Source: CAYLZW01 sp964388085
GTDB taxonomy: Bacteria > Myxococcota > UBA727 > CAYLZW01
Direction: 5' to 3'
NCBI GenBank assembly: GCA_964388085.1
Contig: CAYLZW010000172.1
Location: 1-12,376 of the forward strand
DNA: 12,376 bases
Position 1 is the stretch's first letter; every line of letters begins with the position of its first letter. The translations under genes were made by a program, and so were the position numbers. Positions 6,153 through 12,376 of this stretch are shown piece after piece. The notes beneath the pieces were generated by a model, which saw only the letters and a list, made by a program, of their open reading frames with translations, made no database searches and had not been told where the DNA came from.

Positions 6153-6572
6153 ATGAGCCTGTTCGATCGCCTCGGCAACGTCGTCAAGGCCGAGTGGAGT
6201 CACCGCTTCGGCGACGGCGACGACGACGAGGAGCGCGGCGCGAGCGAGCAGGCCCTGCGGGAGGCGGACGCGGCGCTGCGCGGCACCGATTCGCGCCCAA
6301 GCCAACGGGCCGAGCTCGCGCGCGCCAAGGCCTCGCGCCGCGCGGTCACCGACGTCGCCAGCGCCTGGCGCGTGCTCGAGATCGAGCAGGGCTGCACGCT
6401 CGACGAGGTGCGCGCGGCCTACCGCACGCTCGCGCGCCGCTACCACCCGCGCAGCCTCAGCAAGGTGCCTGACCAGGCGTACGCCGCGCAGACCGTCCTC
6501 GACGCGCTCACGGAGGCGCTCGAGGTGCTCGAAGCGCACCTCTTGCCGCTGCCGGACGCGCGCCGGCTCTAG
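6153..6572 (+). CDS. Small J-domain-like protein with HPD replaced by HPR
   Basis: A protein of 139 residues from ATG 6153, with GAGGAG (6140-6145) as ribosome binding site. The N-terminus MSLFDRLGNVVKAEW (1-15) looks like an amphipathic helix of the kind that begins membrane-associated proteins. An acidic patch (20-28) and an Ala/Arg-rich coiled stretch follow. Residues 70-130 form a J-domain-like unit: AWRVLEIEQGCTLDEVRAAYRTLARRYHPR matches helices I-II of DnaJ domains, and a Gln/Ala-rich helix III continues to 130. The invariant HPD loop, needed to trigger Hsp70 ATPase, reads HPR (98-100). It is therefore probably a J-like protein that does not stimulate DnaK in the usual way. It is followed after 18 bases, in the same frame, by the beta-barrel gene, suggesting co-transcription. 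The role is unknown, and chaperone-linked envelope work is only a guess. Confidence 0.82.
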   Translation: MSLFDRLGNVVKAEWSHRFGDGDDDEERGASEQALREADAALRGTDSRPSQRAELARAKASRRAVTDVASAWRVLEIEQGCTLDEVRAAYRTLARRYHPRSLSKVPDQAYAAQTVLDALTEALEVLEAHLLPLPDARRL

Positions 6573-6590
6573 ACTCCGAGCACGCGCTTC

Positions 6591-7760
6591 GTGTCGCTCA
6601 GCGTCGTCGCCCTCGCGCTCCTGCTCTTGCCGACGGAGGCGGGCGTCGCGGCGCGCGTGACGTCGTCGTCCGCCGAGGAGCCGACGCTGGAGCTGCGCCA
6701 ACAGGTCAGCGTGCTCACGGGCTACGACTCGAACGCCAAGCGCGTGCCCTACGCGGTCTCGAGCGAGCTGGCGGCGGACGCGACGGAGACTGGCACGCTC
6801 TTGCCGGCCGTCGTGGGGGACGCCTACCTGCAGGCGAGCGGCGGCCTGTCGGCTACGACGCGCGTCCGCGGCGTGTTCCTGCGGCTCGACGGCGCGCTCG
6901 GCGCCAAGCTCTTCAGCGACCTGCAGCGTCCCGCGCGCAGCGACGACGCGAGCCATCTACCGCTGCGGGAGGCGACGCGCACCGACCGCGAGCGCATGCT
7001 GGTCGCCGAGGCCGGCGCCTTGCTCGCGGGCACGCTGCCCTACGACATCGACGTGCGCCTCGAGACGCAAGGCAAGCTGCGCGCGCAGGCGTCCGGCGCT
7101 CGCACCTATGGCTATGAGCGCACGGATCTCCTGCTCTCGCGCGAGCTGCCGGCAGGGCTCGTCCTGCACGGCGGCATCGCGGGCCAGGTGTTTCACTCCC
7201 TCGACCTGCCGACCTTCTCGTCGTTCGGCGGCGGCGCCTCCGCCGGACTCTCGTGGCGGCCGAGCGCGCGCGAGCGCTTCACTCTCTCGCTCGGCGCCCT
7301 GCAGCTCGCGTATCCCTTCGCGCGCGCGCAGCCGGAGGACGACGTCATCCGGCGACTCGATCTGCCGCTGCACGGCTCCCTCGTGTTCACGAGCGCGCGG
7401 CGCGTCTTCGTCTCGCTCGGCTACGTCGTCGTGCGGAACAATTCGAACGCGTTCGCGGAGAGCTACACGCGGCACCGGCTGTTCGGCATCCTCGGCTTCC
7501 GCCTGCCCGCCGACGTCACCGTGAGCACGCGCGGGGCGGTACAGGTGACGCAGTACGACGAGGGGCTCTCGCTCTCGCGGCAGTACTTCCTGCAAGAGGA
7601 CGACGAGAGCCAGAACAGCCTCTCGCTCCTCGTCACGCGCCCCTTCCTCGGCGGCCTGCACCTCGAGGGACAGCTCGCCTGGTACGGCAACGAGCTCGCG
7701 CGCGGCGGCGTAAAGTTTTCACGCACCACGGCGACGGTAGGTGTGCGTGCGGAGCTGTGA
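6591..7760 (+). CDS. Predicted secreted outer-membrane beta-barrel protein
   Basis: A protein of 389 residues starting at GTG 6591, the first start codon after the in-frame stop of the J-domain gene. No good Shine-Dalgarno is visible, so translation may be coupled. Residues 1-22 (SLSVVALALLLLPTEAG core) form a signal peptide with likely cleavage near GVAA. The mature start ELRQQVSVLTGYDSNAKRVP (about 35-54) resembles the opening strand of outer-membrane barrel proteins, where G-Y-D-S-N is common. The rest shows many alternating polar/hydrophobic strands of 8-12 residues broken by charged turns, for example LVLHGGIAGQVFHSL, RVFVSLGYVVVRN and ATVGVRAEL at the C-terminus. That C-terminal strand ends in Leu rather than Phe. 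The length suits a barrel of about 14-16 strands. No transport substrate can be read from sequence. A porin-like, DUF560-like or assembly role are all possible. Confidence 0.75.
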   Translation: MSLSVVALALLLLPTEAGVAARVTSSSAEEPTLELRQQVSVLTGYDSNAKRVPYAVSSELAADATETGTLLPAVVGDAYLQASGGLSATTRVRGVFLRLDGALGAKLFSDLQRPARSDDASHLPLREATRTDRERMLVAEAGALLAGTLPYDIDVRLETQGKLRAQASGARTYGYERTDLLLSRELPAGLVLHGGIAGQVFHSLDLPTFSSFGGGASAGLSWRPSARERFTLSLGALQLAYPFARAQPEDDVIRRLDLPLHGSLVFTSARRVFVSLGYVVVRNNSNAFAESYTRHRLFGILGFRLPADVTVSTRGAVQVTQYDEGLSLSRQYFLQEDDESQNSLSLLVTRPFLGGLHLEGQLAWYGNELARGGVKFSRTTATVGVRAEL

Positions 7761-7851
7761 TCGCGGTCCCGCAGCCGGGCAGCACGGACTTTGCTAGACA
7801 CGAACTCCCCGACCCCCGCGCGCATTCCGTGGGCTGACCTCGAGGCGAACG

Positions 7852-8502
7852 ATGGAAGTGGTCGAGCTCTTTCAACGCGGCGGCATCGTCATGTACGTGA
7901 TCGCGCTCGCGAGCGTGGTCGGCATGGCGGTCTTCCTCGAGCGCATGTGGGCGCTGCAGCGCGTGAAGGTGTTGCCGCGCGGGCTGATGGCGAAGGTGCA
8001 AGAGCTGTTGCTCGAGAACAAGCAACGCGACGCGCGGCTCCTTTGTGAGCAGTCGCGCACCAGCATCGGCGCCGTGTACCGCGCGGTGTTGAAGCACGCG
8101 CACGAGCCCCTGCCCGTCGTCAAAGAGGCCGCCGAAGAGCGCGGCAGACATGAGGCCGCGCGCCTCGAGCGCTTCGTCGGCGCGCTCGGCACCGTGGCCA
8201 ACGTCGCGCCGCTGCTCGGTCTGCTCGGCACGGTGACCGGCATGATCTCGGTGTTCCACCGCGTCGCCCAGTCGGGCGTCGGCAGCCCGCTCGACATGGC
8301 GGCGGGTATCTGGGAGGCGCTGCTCACCACGGCGTTCGGCCTCGTCGTCGGCATCCCCGCGCTGCTCGCGCACCGCTTCACGCTCGGGCGCGTCGACTCG
8401 CTCGTGCTCGAGCTCGAGGAGGAGGCCATGGCGCTGCTCGAGATCATTCGCGAGAGCGGGCGGGATCAACAGCGAGAAGCGGAGGTCAAGCCGAGCGCCT
8501 GA
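7852..8502 (+). CDS. MotA/TolQ/ExbB-family proton-channel subunit without adjacent ExbD
   Basis: A protein of 216 residues from ATG 7852, preceded by GAGGCGAACG. Family layout: the first helix MYVIALASVVGMAVFLERM (14-32) with the conserved E-R at its end, then a cytoplasmic loop of about 75 residues. The second helix is NVAPLLGLLGTVTGMISVF (117-135), with the L-L-G-L-x-G-T-V-x-G-M signature, and the third is IWEALLTTAFGLVVGIPALLAHRF (153-176), with the conserved E-A-L-x-T-T. In this family, the channel protein teams with an ExbD/TolR partner to turn proton-motive force into work on periplasmic or outer-membrane components. No ExbD gene follows. The neighbours are a beta-barrel protein (91 bases upstream) and an M23 peptidase with its own predicted promoter. 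It could energise an envelope machine whose ExbD lies elsewhere. Family call is firm, partner unknown. Confidence 0.92.
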   Translation: MEVVELFQRGGIVMYVIALASVVGMAVFLERMWALQRVKVLPRGLMAKVQELLLENKQRDARLLCEQSRTSIGAVYRAVLKHAHEPLPVVKEAAEERGRHEAARLERFVGALGTVANVAPLLGLLGTVTGMISVFHRVAQSGVGSPLDMAAGIWEALLTTAFGLVVGIPALLAHRFTLGRVDSLVLELEEEAMALLEIIRESGRDQQREAEVKPSA

Positions 8503-8632
8503 TGCTGTCCCAGCGGGTCCGTCGCTGTTTCACCTCGGGGCACACAGAGACACCGTACAGAGACAACATGCGACAGAGGGAGACCACGTGGGTGCACGAG
8601 TCGGAACGTGTCGTAAAAAGGCGCAAGATTTT

Positions 8633-8661
8633 TTGACTCTGCGCCGATCGCGTTCGATACC
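8633..8661 (+). promoter_or_regulatory. Sigma-70-like promoter for the M23 peptidase gene
   Basis: TTGACT at 8633-8638 (five of six bases of TTGACA) is followed by a 17-base spacer and GATACC at 8656-8661 (three of six bases of TATAAT). It lies 50 bases before GTG 8711. An alternative start at GTG 8588 would lie upstream of it. Confidence 0.55.
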
Positions 8662-8700
8662 TCACGTGCTGCGGGAGGATGGACCGACGCCGCGGCGGGC

Positions 8701-8706
8701 GAGGAA
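8701..8706 (+). promoter_or_regulatory. Ribosome binding site supporting GTG 8711
   Basis: GAGGAA lies four bases before GTG 8711. No comparable site precedes the other possible GTG at 8588. Confidence 0.6.
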
Positions 8707-8710
8707 CCGG

Positions 8711-10489
8711 GTGACACTGCTCCGCTACGCACGAAGCTCCCACGGCCAGAGCCGCACCAGCGGGAGCACGAGCTCCCCGTCACGCGGCGGGCTGTCCCGC
8801 TCTCAGCGCCGAAAGCCGCCCTCGCGCTCGGCGAAGAAGCGCAGCGCGCCGGTGCGCGAAGAACCGCCGTGCCCGAGCCGCTCGCTCGAGTACGCGACCA
8901 CCATCATCGACCCGCCTCGGCGCTCGCGGGCCTCGTACGCCGTCATGGCGGCGATGTTGCTCGGCGGCGCCGCGGGCCTCGGCGTCGGCTTCCTGCGCGC
9001 CCACGGCGGCGAAGAGCCTCGCGCAGCCGCTGCGGAGCCCGGCACGCTCGAGCTCATGCCCGCCCTCGACGACGAGATCCGCGGCGCTTCGCCCCGGCTC
9101 GCCAGCGCTTCGAGGCAGCCCGCCACGACGACGAGCGGCCACACCGACGTCAAAGGTGCGAAGAGCGCCGGCAAGGACGTGACGGCCAGGAGCGCCGCCG
9201 CTGCACGAGAGCCCCGTGAGCCGAGCGCGCTCTCCTCGATGTCTCCCTCGACGAGCCCCGCCCGAGCCGGAGCGGGCGCGAGCGTCGCGCTGGCCGACGA
9301 GCCGGTGCGAGAGGTCATCACCGATCGCCTGCGCGAGCACGAGTCGCTCTCCCTCGCGCTCTCCCGGCACAGCATCGGCATCGACGACATCAACGCGCTC
9401 GTCGCTGCCCTGCGCGGCAAGGTCGATCTGCGCGGCCTGCGCGCGGGTGACGTCTTCCGCCTCGAGTCACAAGAGGTCGCCGCGGCGGCGCTCGCGCCCA
9501 CGGCCCCCTCGGCCACGACGACGACGGCCGGCTCGACGACGCCGAGCGACACGAACGCCGCCGCGCTGGTGCTGACCGCCTTCGAGTACAGCCCCCGCCG
9601 CGCCATCGGCGCCCCCGTGCGCTGGCGCGTCGCCAAAGAAGGTGACGGCTGGCAGGTCGAGAAGAAGGTCACGCCCATCACGACGAAGGTGGTCGCGCTC
9701 GGCGGCGAGGTGAGCTCGAGCCTCTACGTCGCCCTGCGCGGCCTCGGCGAAGGCGGCGCGCTGGTCAACCGCTTCGTCGACGTGTTCGCCTGGGACATCG
9801 ACTTCTACCGGCAGCCGAAGAAAGGCGACACCTTCAAGGTCATCGTCGAGAAGCAGTTCGCCGACGGTCGCTTCGTCGGCTACGGCAAGGTGCTCGCCGC
9901 CGAATACGTAAACGCCGGCGAGGCGCACCGCGGCTTCGCCTTCGCCTCGAAGGACGACAAGGTCGCCGGCTACTTCGACGAGAACGGCCGCGCGCGCGAG
10001 AAGACCTTCCTGAAAAACCCGCTCGAGATCGCGCTCATCACCTCGAGCTACGGGCAGCGCTTCCACCCGATCCTGCGCCGGCAGCGCTCGCACCACGGCG
10101 TCGACTACGGCGCGAGCAAGGGCACGGCCTTCTGGGCCGTGGCCGATGGCGTCGTGCAGGAGGCGCACTACAGCAAGTCGGCGGGCAATATGATCGTGAT
10201 CCGCCACATCAACGGCTACACGACCGAGTACTTCCACGCCTCGCGCTTCGCCGAGGGCATGCGCCCCGGCCTCAAGGTCAAGCAGCGGCAGGTCATCGGC
10301 TACGTCGGCAGCACCGGCCGCAGCACCGGCCCGCACCTTCACTTCGGCATGAAGAAGAAGGGCAACTACGTGGACCCTGGCAAGCAGGTGTTCCCGGCGG
10401 CGAACCCGGTGCCGCAGCGCTACCTGCAGGAGTTCAAGCAGCAGGTCGGTCCCCTGCTGGCGGAGCTCGAAGCGCTCGAGAATGTGTAG
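8711..10489 (+). CDS. Membrane-anchored M23 (LytM) peptidoglycan endopeptidase
   Basis: A protein of 592 residues. GTG 8711 is preferred over the longer frame from GTG 8588 because of its ribosome binding site, the predicted promoter at 8633-8661 and the poor codon pattern upstream. Residues 1-75 are Arg/Ser-rich and cytoplasmic. One helix YAVMAAMLLGGAAGLGVGFL (about 77-96) anchors the protein, and a Pro/Ala/Ser-rich linker follows to about 195. Residues about 200-260 (LREHESLSLALSRHSI...LRAGDVFRLE) form a LysM/OapA-like wall-binding domain, as in MepM. The C-terminal LytM domain carries HHGVD (His461, Asp465), YFHAS (His509) and HLHFG (His542, His544), that is, the complete zinc and catalytic set. 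It should cut peptide cross-links in the wall. It follows the ExbB-type gene after 208 bases. Family call is very firm, and the exact bond cut is unknown. Confidence 0.93.
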   Translation: MTLLRYARSSHGQSRTSGSTSSPSRGGLSRSQRRKPPSRSAKKRSAPVREEPPCPSRSLEYATTIIDPPRRSRASYAVMAAMLLGGAAGLGVGFLRAHGGEEPRAAAAEPGTLELMPALDDEIRGASPRLASASRQPATTTSGHTDVKGAKSAGKDVTARSAAAAREPREPSALSSMSPSTSPARAGAGASVALADEPVREVITDRLREHESLSLALSRHSIGIDDINALVAALRGKVDLRGLRAGDVFRLESQEVAAAALAPTAPSATTTTAGSTTPSDTNAAALVLTAFEYSPRRAIGAPVRWRVAKEGDGWQVEKKVTPITTKVVALGGEVSSSLYVALRGLGEGGALVNRFVDVFAWDIDFYRQPKKGDTFKVIVEKQFADGRFVGYGKVLAAEYVNAGEAHRGFAFASKDDKVAGYFDENGRAREKTFLKNPLEIALITSSYGQRFHPILRRQRSHHGVDYGASKGTAFWAVADGVVQEAHYSKSAGNMIVIRHINGYTTEYFHASRFAEGMRPGLKVKQRQVIGYVGSTGRSTGPHLHFGMKKKGNYVDPGKQVFPAANPVPQRYLQEFKQQVGPLLAELEALENV

Positions 10490-10510
10490 CGCTGCCCATG
10501 TGAGGCAGCG
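10490..10510 (+). terminator. Hairpin after the M23 gene
   Basis: CGCTGCC (10490-10496) pairs with GGCAGCG (10504-10510) around a 7-base loop, starting right after the TAG. No T-run follows, so it could act as a weak or factor-assisted terminator. Confidence 0.35.
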
Positions 10511-10532
10511 AACGCGCCTAAATGTCCGCATC

Positions 10533-10547
10533 GGTCGCGCCGCGACC
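10533..10547. repeat. 15-bp palindrome, possible operator
   Basis: GGTCGCG (10533-10539), one base, then CGCGACC (10541-10547) make a perfect inverted repeat with a one-base centre. It lies about 110 bases upstream of the -35 box of the Rhs-type gene. No regulator binding it can be named. Confidence 0.3.
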
Positions 10548-10658
10548 ACACAGCGCGCCCTCGGCGCATCGCGACTGTGATGCCCGGTCGCGGCACAAGG
10601 AGAACCACTCAGGCCGGTCGTCTGAAGGCGAAGCGTCACGCGGGGCTGTCGGTCAACA

Positions 10659-10688
10659 TTGACCCGACCCGCGTGCACTCGCTACATT
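10659..10688 (+). promoter_or_regulatory. Sigma-70-like promoter for the Rhs-type gene
   Basis: TTGACC (10659-10664), an 18-base spacer and TACATT (10683-10688) lie 54 bases before ATG 10743. Confidence 0.5.
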
Positions 10689-10742
10689 CGTGCTGAATGA
10701 GCCGTGGTGACTGCTCGCTACTATGATCATGGATCGGGTGAG

Positions 10743-11210
10743 ATGAGCGACATCAGAACCGAGTTGATGAGCCGCCGCATTCTTAGCGCGGTTGCTCGCG
10801 AACGAGCGCCTCGCTCAGCGGCTTGTCTACTTCTGATTATGGGTGCGATTTCTCATCCAATTCTAGCGCAAGACGAGTGCAGTATATGTGGATCTGTCCC
10901 AGATGGTTGGAGCTCATCTGGTGCTCCCGACTGCCTACTTCAGGAGGCGCAGAGCTGGCACGATGACAATGACACTTGGTGCGAGGACCAGGACCCACCC
11001 CTTGGCGGGACGAGCTGGACACAGGTGTCTGTCGCTAAACGCAACACCCAGCAGTGGAGGTGTATGTCCAGCAGCTCTCACTCGGTCGAGAAAGTGCTCG
11101 TTGATGAGTACTGGATGTACTGCAAGGATGTGGAATGTGGACTCTTTAGCCCGCCATCGAAGTGTGAAGCTGGCGGAAAGTGCTTCGATGCCACCACGAT
11201 CTCTGTGTAG
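10743..11210 (+). CDS. Secreted N-terminal segment of a frameshifted Rhs/MopE-type protein
   Basis: 155 residues from ATG 10743. An in-frame ATG at 10767 is the main alternative, and neither has a well-spaced ribosome binding site. A signal peptide covers residues to about 43: Arg-rich n-region, ACLLLIMGAISHPILAQ core, cleavage near ILAQ. The mature part is rich in Cys and Trp/Ser (DECSICGS, DTWCEDQ, QQWRCMSSS, MYCKDVECG, KCEAGGKCFD), consistent with a disulfide-bonded exported domain. It stops at TAG 11208 while a second frame, beginning with CVDPPEYQERECGVG, takes over. That frame has its own upstream stop at 11165, so the reading-frame change must lie between 11168 and 11210. No independent family was recognised for this part alone. 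Its codon use and GC are lower than in the genes to the left. It is most likely the front of the next entry rather than a free-standing gene. Confidence 0.6.
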   Translation: MSDIRTELMSRRILSAVARERAPRSAACLLLIMGAISHPILAQDECSICGSVPDGWSSSGAPDCLLQEAQSWHDDNDTWCEDQDPPLGGTSWTQVSVAKRNTQQWRCMSSSSHSVEKVLVDEYWMYCKDVECGLFSPPSKCEAGGKCFDATTISV

Positions 11211-12343
11211 ATCCACCTGAGTATCAAGAACGCGAGTGTGGCGTGGGCGCTTGTCACCGAGTTGGCGGGGAGTGTGATGCCGACGGGATTTGGAGTTGCG
11301 AGCCGGGCCAGCCTGTGGCCGAGGAGTGTGGCAATGGCATCGACGACGACTGCGATGGGCGCAAGGATGAGCTGCCGTGTGAAATCGAACTTCCCGGTGA
11401 CAACATCGACAACGACGATGACGGCAGTCCGGACCCGAGTGATCCCGAGGGCTACGATGACGGGGCACCGACGTCGCAAGAATGCGATGATAAGTGCGGC
11501 GCATGCGCTGGCCAACCAGTTCACTTGCGCACGAGAGACATGTACGTCGGCCCGCATGTCGATATCAGTATCGCTCCGGCATTCGATGGCGCGGCTGGCA
11601 TCGAATTCTCCCGAATCTACGACAGTCGCTGGGCACGCGTCGATGCCCTCGAGTTCAGTCATTCAACGGACGAGGACGCGCAGACCCAGCCGAACCAACT
11701 CCCGCTGCGTGTTTTGGGGCCGGGATGGCGACACAGTTTCGATGAGAGAGTCGAGCTCGATTGCAGCGTGAGCGACGATCAATGTATCTTACACGAGCTC
11801 ACGGTCACGTATCGAGGACTCACTGAGACGCAGAGGTTTCGCTGGGAGGCAACTGGTTCCGGTGCCGGCTACCGTGCCAACTCAGGGACCGCCTTGAAAC
11901 TTGAAGGTGTTGGCCGTTCGACGAGCGACAACACCGCAAATGCGACACTTGCGGTGCCGGGGCGCGGCCGTATGGTCTTCCGCTCTGCGAACGGCGATCA
12001 GGGGAGCGACCTCCATCCATACGGATGTGCGAGACATGATTGCTATTCGGCGTACGATGATCCGTCACGGGATCAACTCAACAGCCTGCGGCTGGATGAG
12101 ATACTTCCGAACGGGTACGGGAGCCATCGAATCGAACTCACCTACGAAGATGAGGTCACGGAGGCGAACGCTTGTCCCCAACTCGTCGACAGCATCAGTG
12201 GCTGCGACCCAGGGCGCGGCCTGCTCGTCAAAGTAGAGTCACTGCTGGTGGACCAAGCGGGTGAGCACGTCGCCAGCTCAATCCACTTCCGTTACACCGA
12301 GACGTCAGCTGGGGGCTACCTCCTGAGGGATCCCCTCGTTTGA
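11180..12343 (+). pseudogene. Rhs-family N-terminal region with MopE-like motif, frameshifted and apparently prematurely stopped
   Basis: This 387-codon frame has no signal peptide of its own. Residues 20-67 follow the C-G-V-G-A-C...C-x-P-G-x-P...E-C-G-N-G-I-D-D-D-C-D-G pattern of MopE-type metal-binding segments found in myxobacterial surface proteins. DNIDNDDDG (74-82) adds a calcium-site-like loop. From about 109, GQPVHLRTRDMYVGPHVDISI, GIEFSRIYDSRWARV and LGPGWRHSFDERVEL match the DUF6531 region that opens Rhs/YD-repeat proteins. Such proteins normally continue for many hundreds of residues into YD repeats, but this frame ends at TGA 12341, before any YD repeat. Combined with the shifted N-terminus (preceding entry), two lesions are implied, unless the window carries sequencing errors. 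The GC content is near 60% where sampled, against about 75% in neighbouring genes. The intact family is exported and often ends in a variable toxin or adhesin tip. Confidence 0.7.
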
Positions 12344-12376
12344 GCACCGCCGTCAGAGCCGCTGGTGCCGGAACCA

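Larger units (their letters stand above)
8503..8710 (+). other. Intergenic region with repeats, AT-rich patch and promoter before the M23 gene
   Basis: This stretch is lower in GC than the coding DNA. ACAGAGACA occurs at 8544-8552 and 8557-8565, and ACAGAGG follows at 8573-8579. An AT-rich block, AAAAAGGCGCAAGATTTTTTG, begins at 8615. GGCGCA (8620-8625) and TGCGCC (8640-8645) can pair around the T-run. The codons in the longest open frame here look random, supporting a non-coding reading up to 8710. Confidence 0.5.
10490..10742. other. Intergenic region between M23 and Rhs-type genes
   Basis: These 253 bases hold a hairpin just after the M23 stop (10490-10510), a palindrome at 10533-10547 and a promoter (10659-10688). 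GGTCGCG recurs at 10586-10592. GC content falls across this region toward the right. Confidence 0.45.

Noticed and set aside
5052..6156. Rightward ORFs opposite the Yip1-like and basic membrane protein genes
   Set aside because: The minus-strand frames give sensible transmembrane topology. The plus-strand ones have none and are compositionally biased.
8544..8579. Repeated ACAGAG units as a possible CRISPR-like or iteron array
   Set aside because: Only three short, unequally spaced copies, too few and too short for an array or an origin.
9467..10678. 403-codon leftward ORF opposite the M23 gene
   Set aside because: It overlaps a complete LytM domain with an intact active site on the other strand.
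10870..11200. Independent small secreted Cys-rich protein as a final reading
   Set aside because: The Cys-rich, signal-bearing segment continues logically into the MopE/Rhs frame, so a frameshifted single gene is more likely than a separate product.

Overview
The window is very GC-rich (about 70-75% by eye across most of it). It has GTG starts, Asp-Ala-Gly-rich lipoprotein tails, a MopE-type Cys/Asp motif and an Rhs-type secreted protein. This fits the chromosome of a myxobacterium or relative (Myxococcota, former Deltaproteobacteria). The placement is inferred from gene style, not from a marker gene. No rRNA, tRNA, CRISPR array or insertion sequence was seen.

Layout. (1) 1-2861, minus strand: a tightly packed three-gene operon. 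In transcription order it holds a BpsA-like protein joined to an AdoMet-decarboxylase-like C-terminal domain in which both sets of catalytic residues look lost, then a GNAT N-acyltransferase, then a BpsA-type branched-polyamine synthase with an intact GDDD motif. The last gene runs off the left edge. Overlaps of 4 nt and spacing of 1 nt imply coupled translation. (2) 3020-3778, plus: a Cys-rich lipoprotein, followed by a strong hairpin terminator. (3) 3877-4503, plus: an uncharacterised protein with a His/Cys pair resembling clan-CD (caspase/DUF4347-like) folds. It converges with a Yip1-like five-helix membrane protein (4497-5231, minus), which follows a basic single-pass membrane protein (5295-6017, minus). 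(4) 6153-10489, plus: an envelope-flavoured row made of a degenerate J-domain protein, a predicted outer-membrane beta-barrel, an orphan ExbB/TolQ/MotA-type proton-channel subunit and a membrane-anchored M23 peptidase. (5) 10743-12343, plus: a lower-GC stretch encoding the secreted N-terminus of an Rhs/MopE-type surface protein that is split by a frameshift and appears prematurely stopped.

How the genes may work together. The left operon is the most interesting part. It combines an aminopropyltransferase of the branched-polyamine family, a doubly degenerate relative of that enzyme and of the decarboxylase that makes its aminopropyl donor, and an acetyltransferase. A reasonable inference is a polyamine-making and -modifying module in which the fusion protein is a regulatory or scaffolding partner (prozyme-like). 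The right half looks like cell-envelope maintenance plus a decaying surface-exposed Rhs-family gene.

All alignments and motif calls were made by eye. The many long ORFs lying antisense to these genes are treated as high-GC artefacts.
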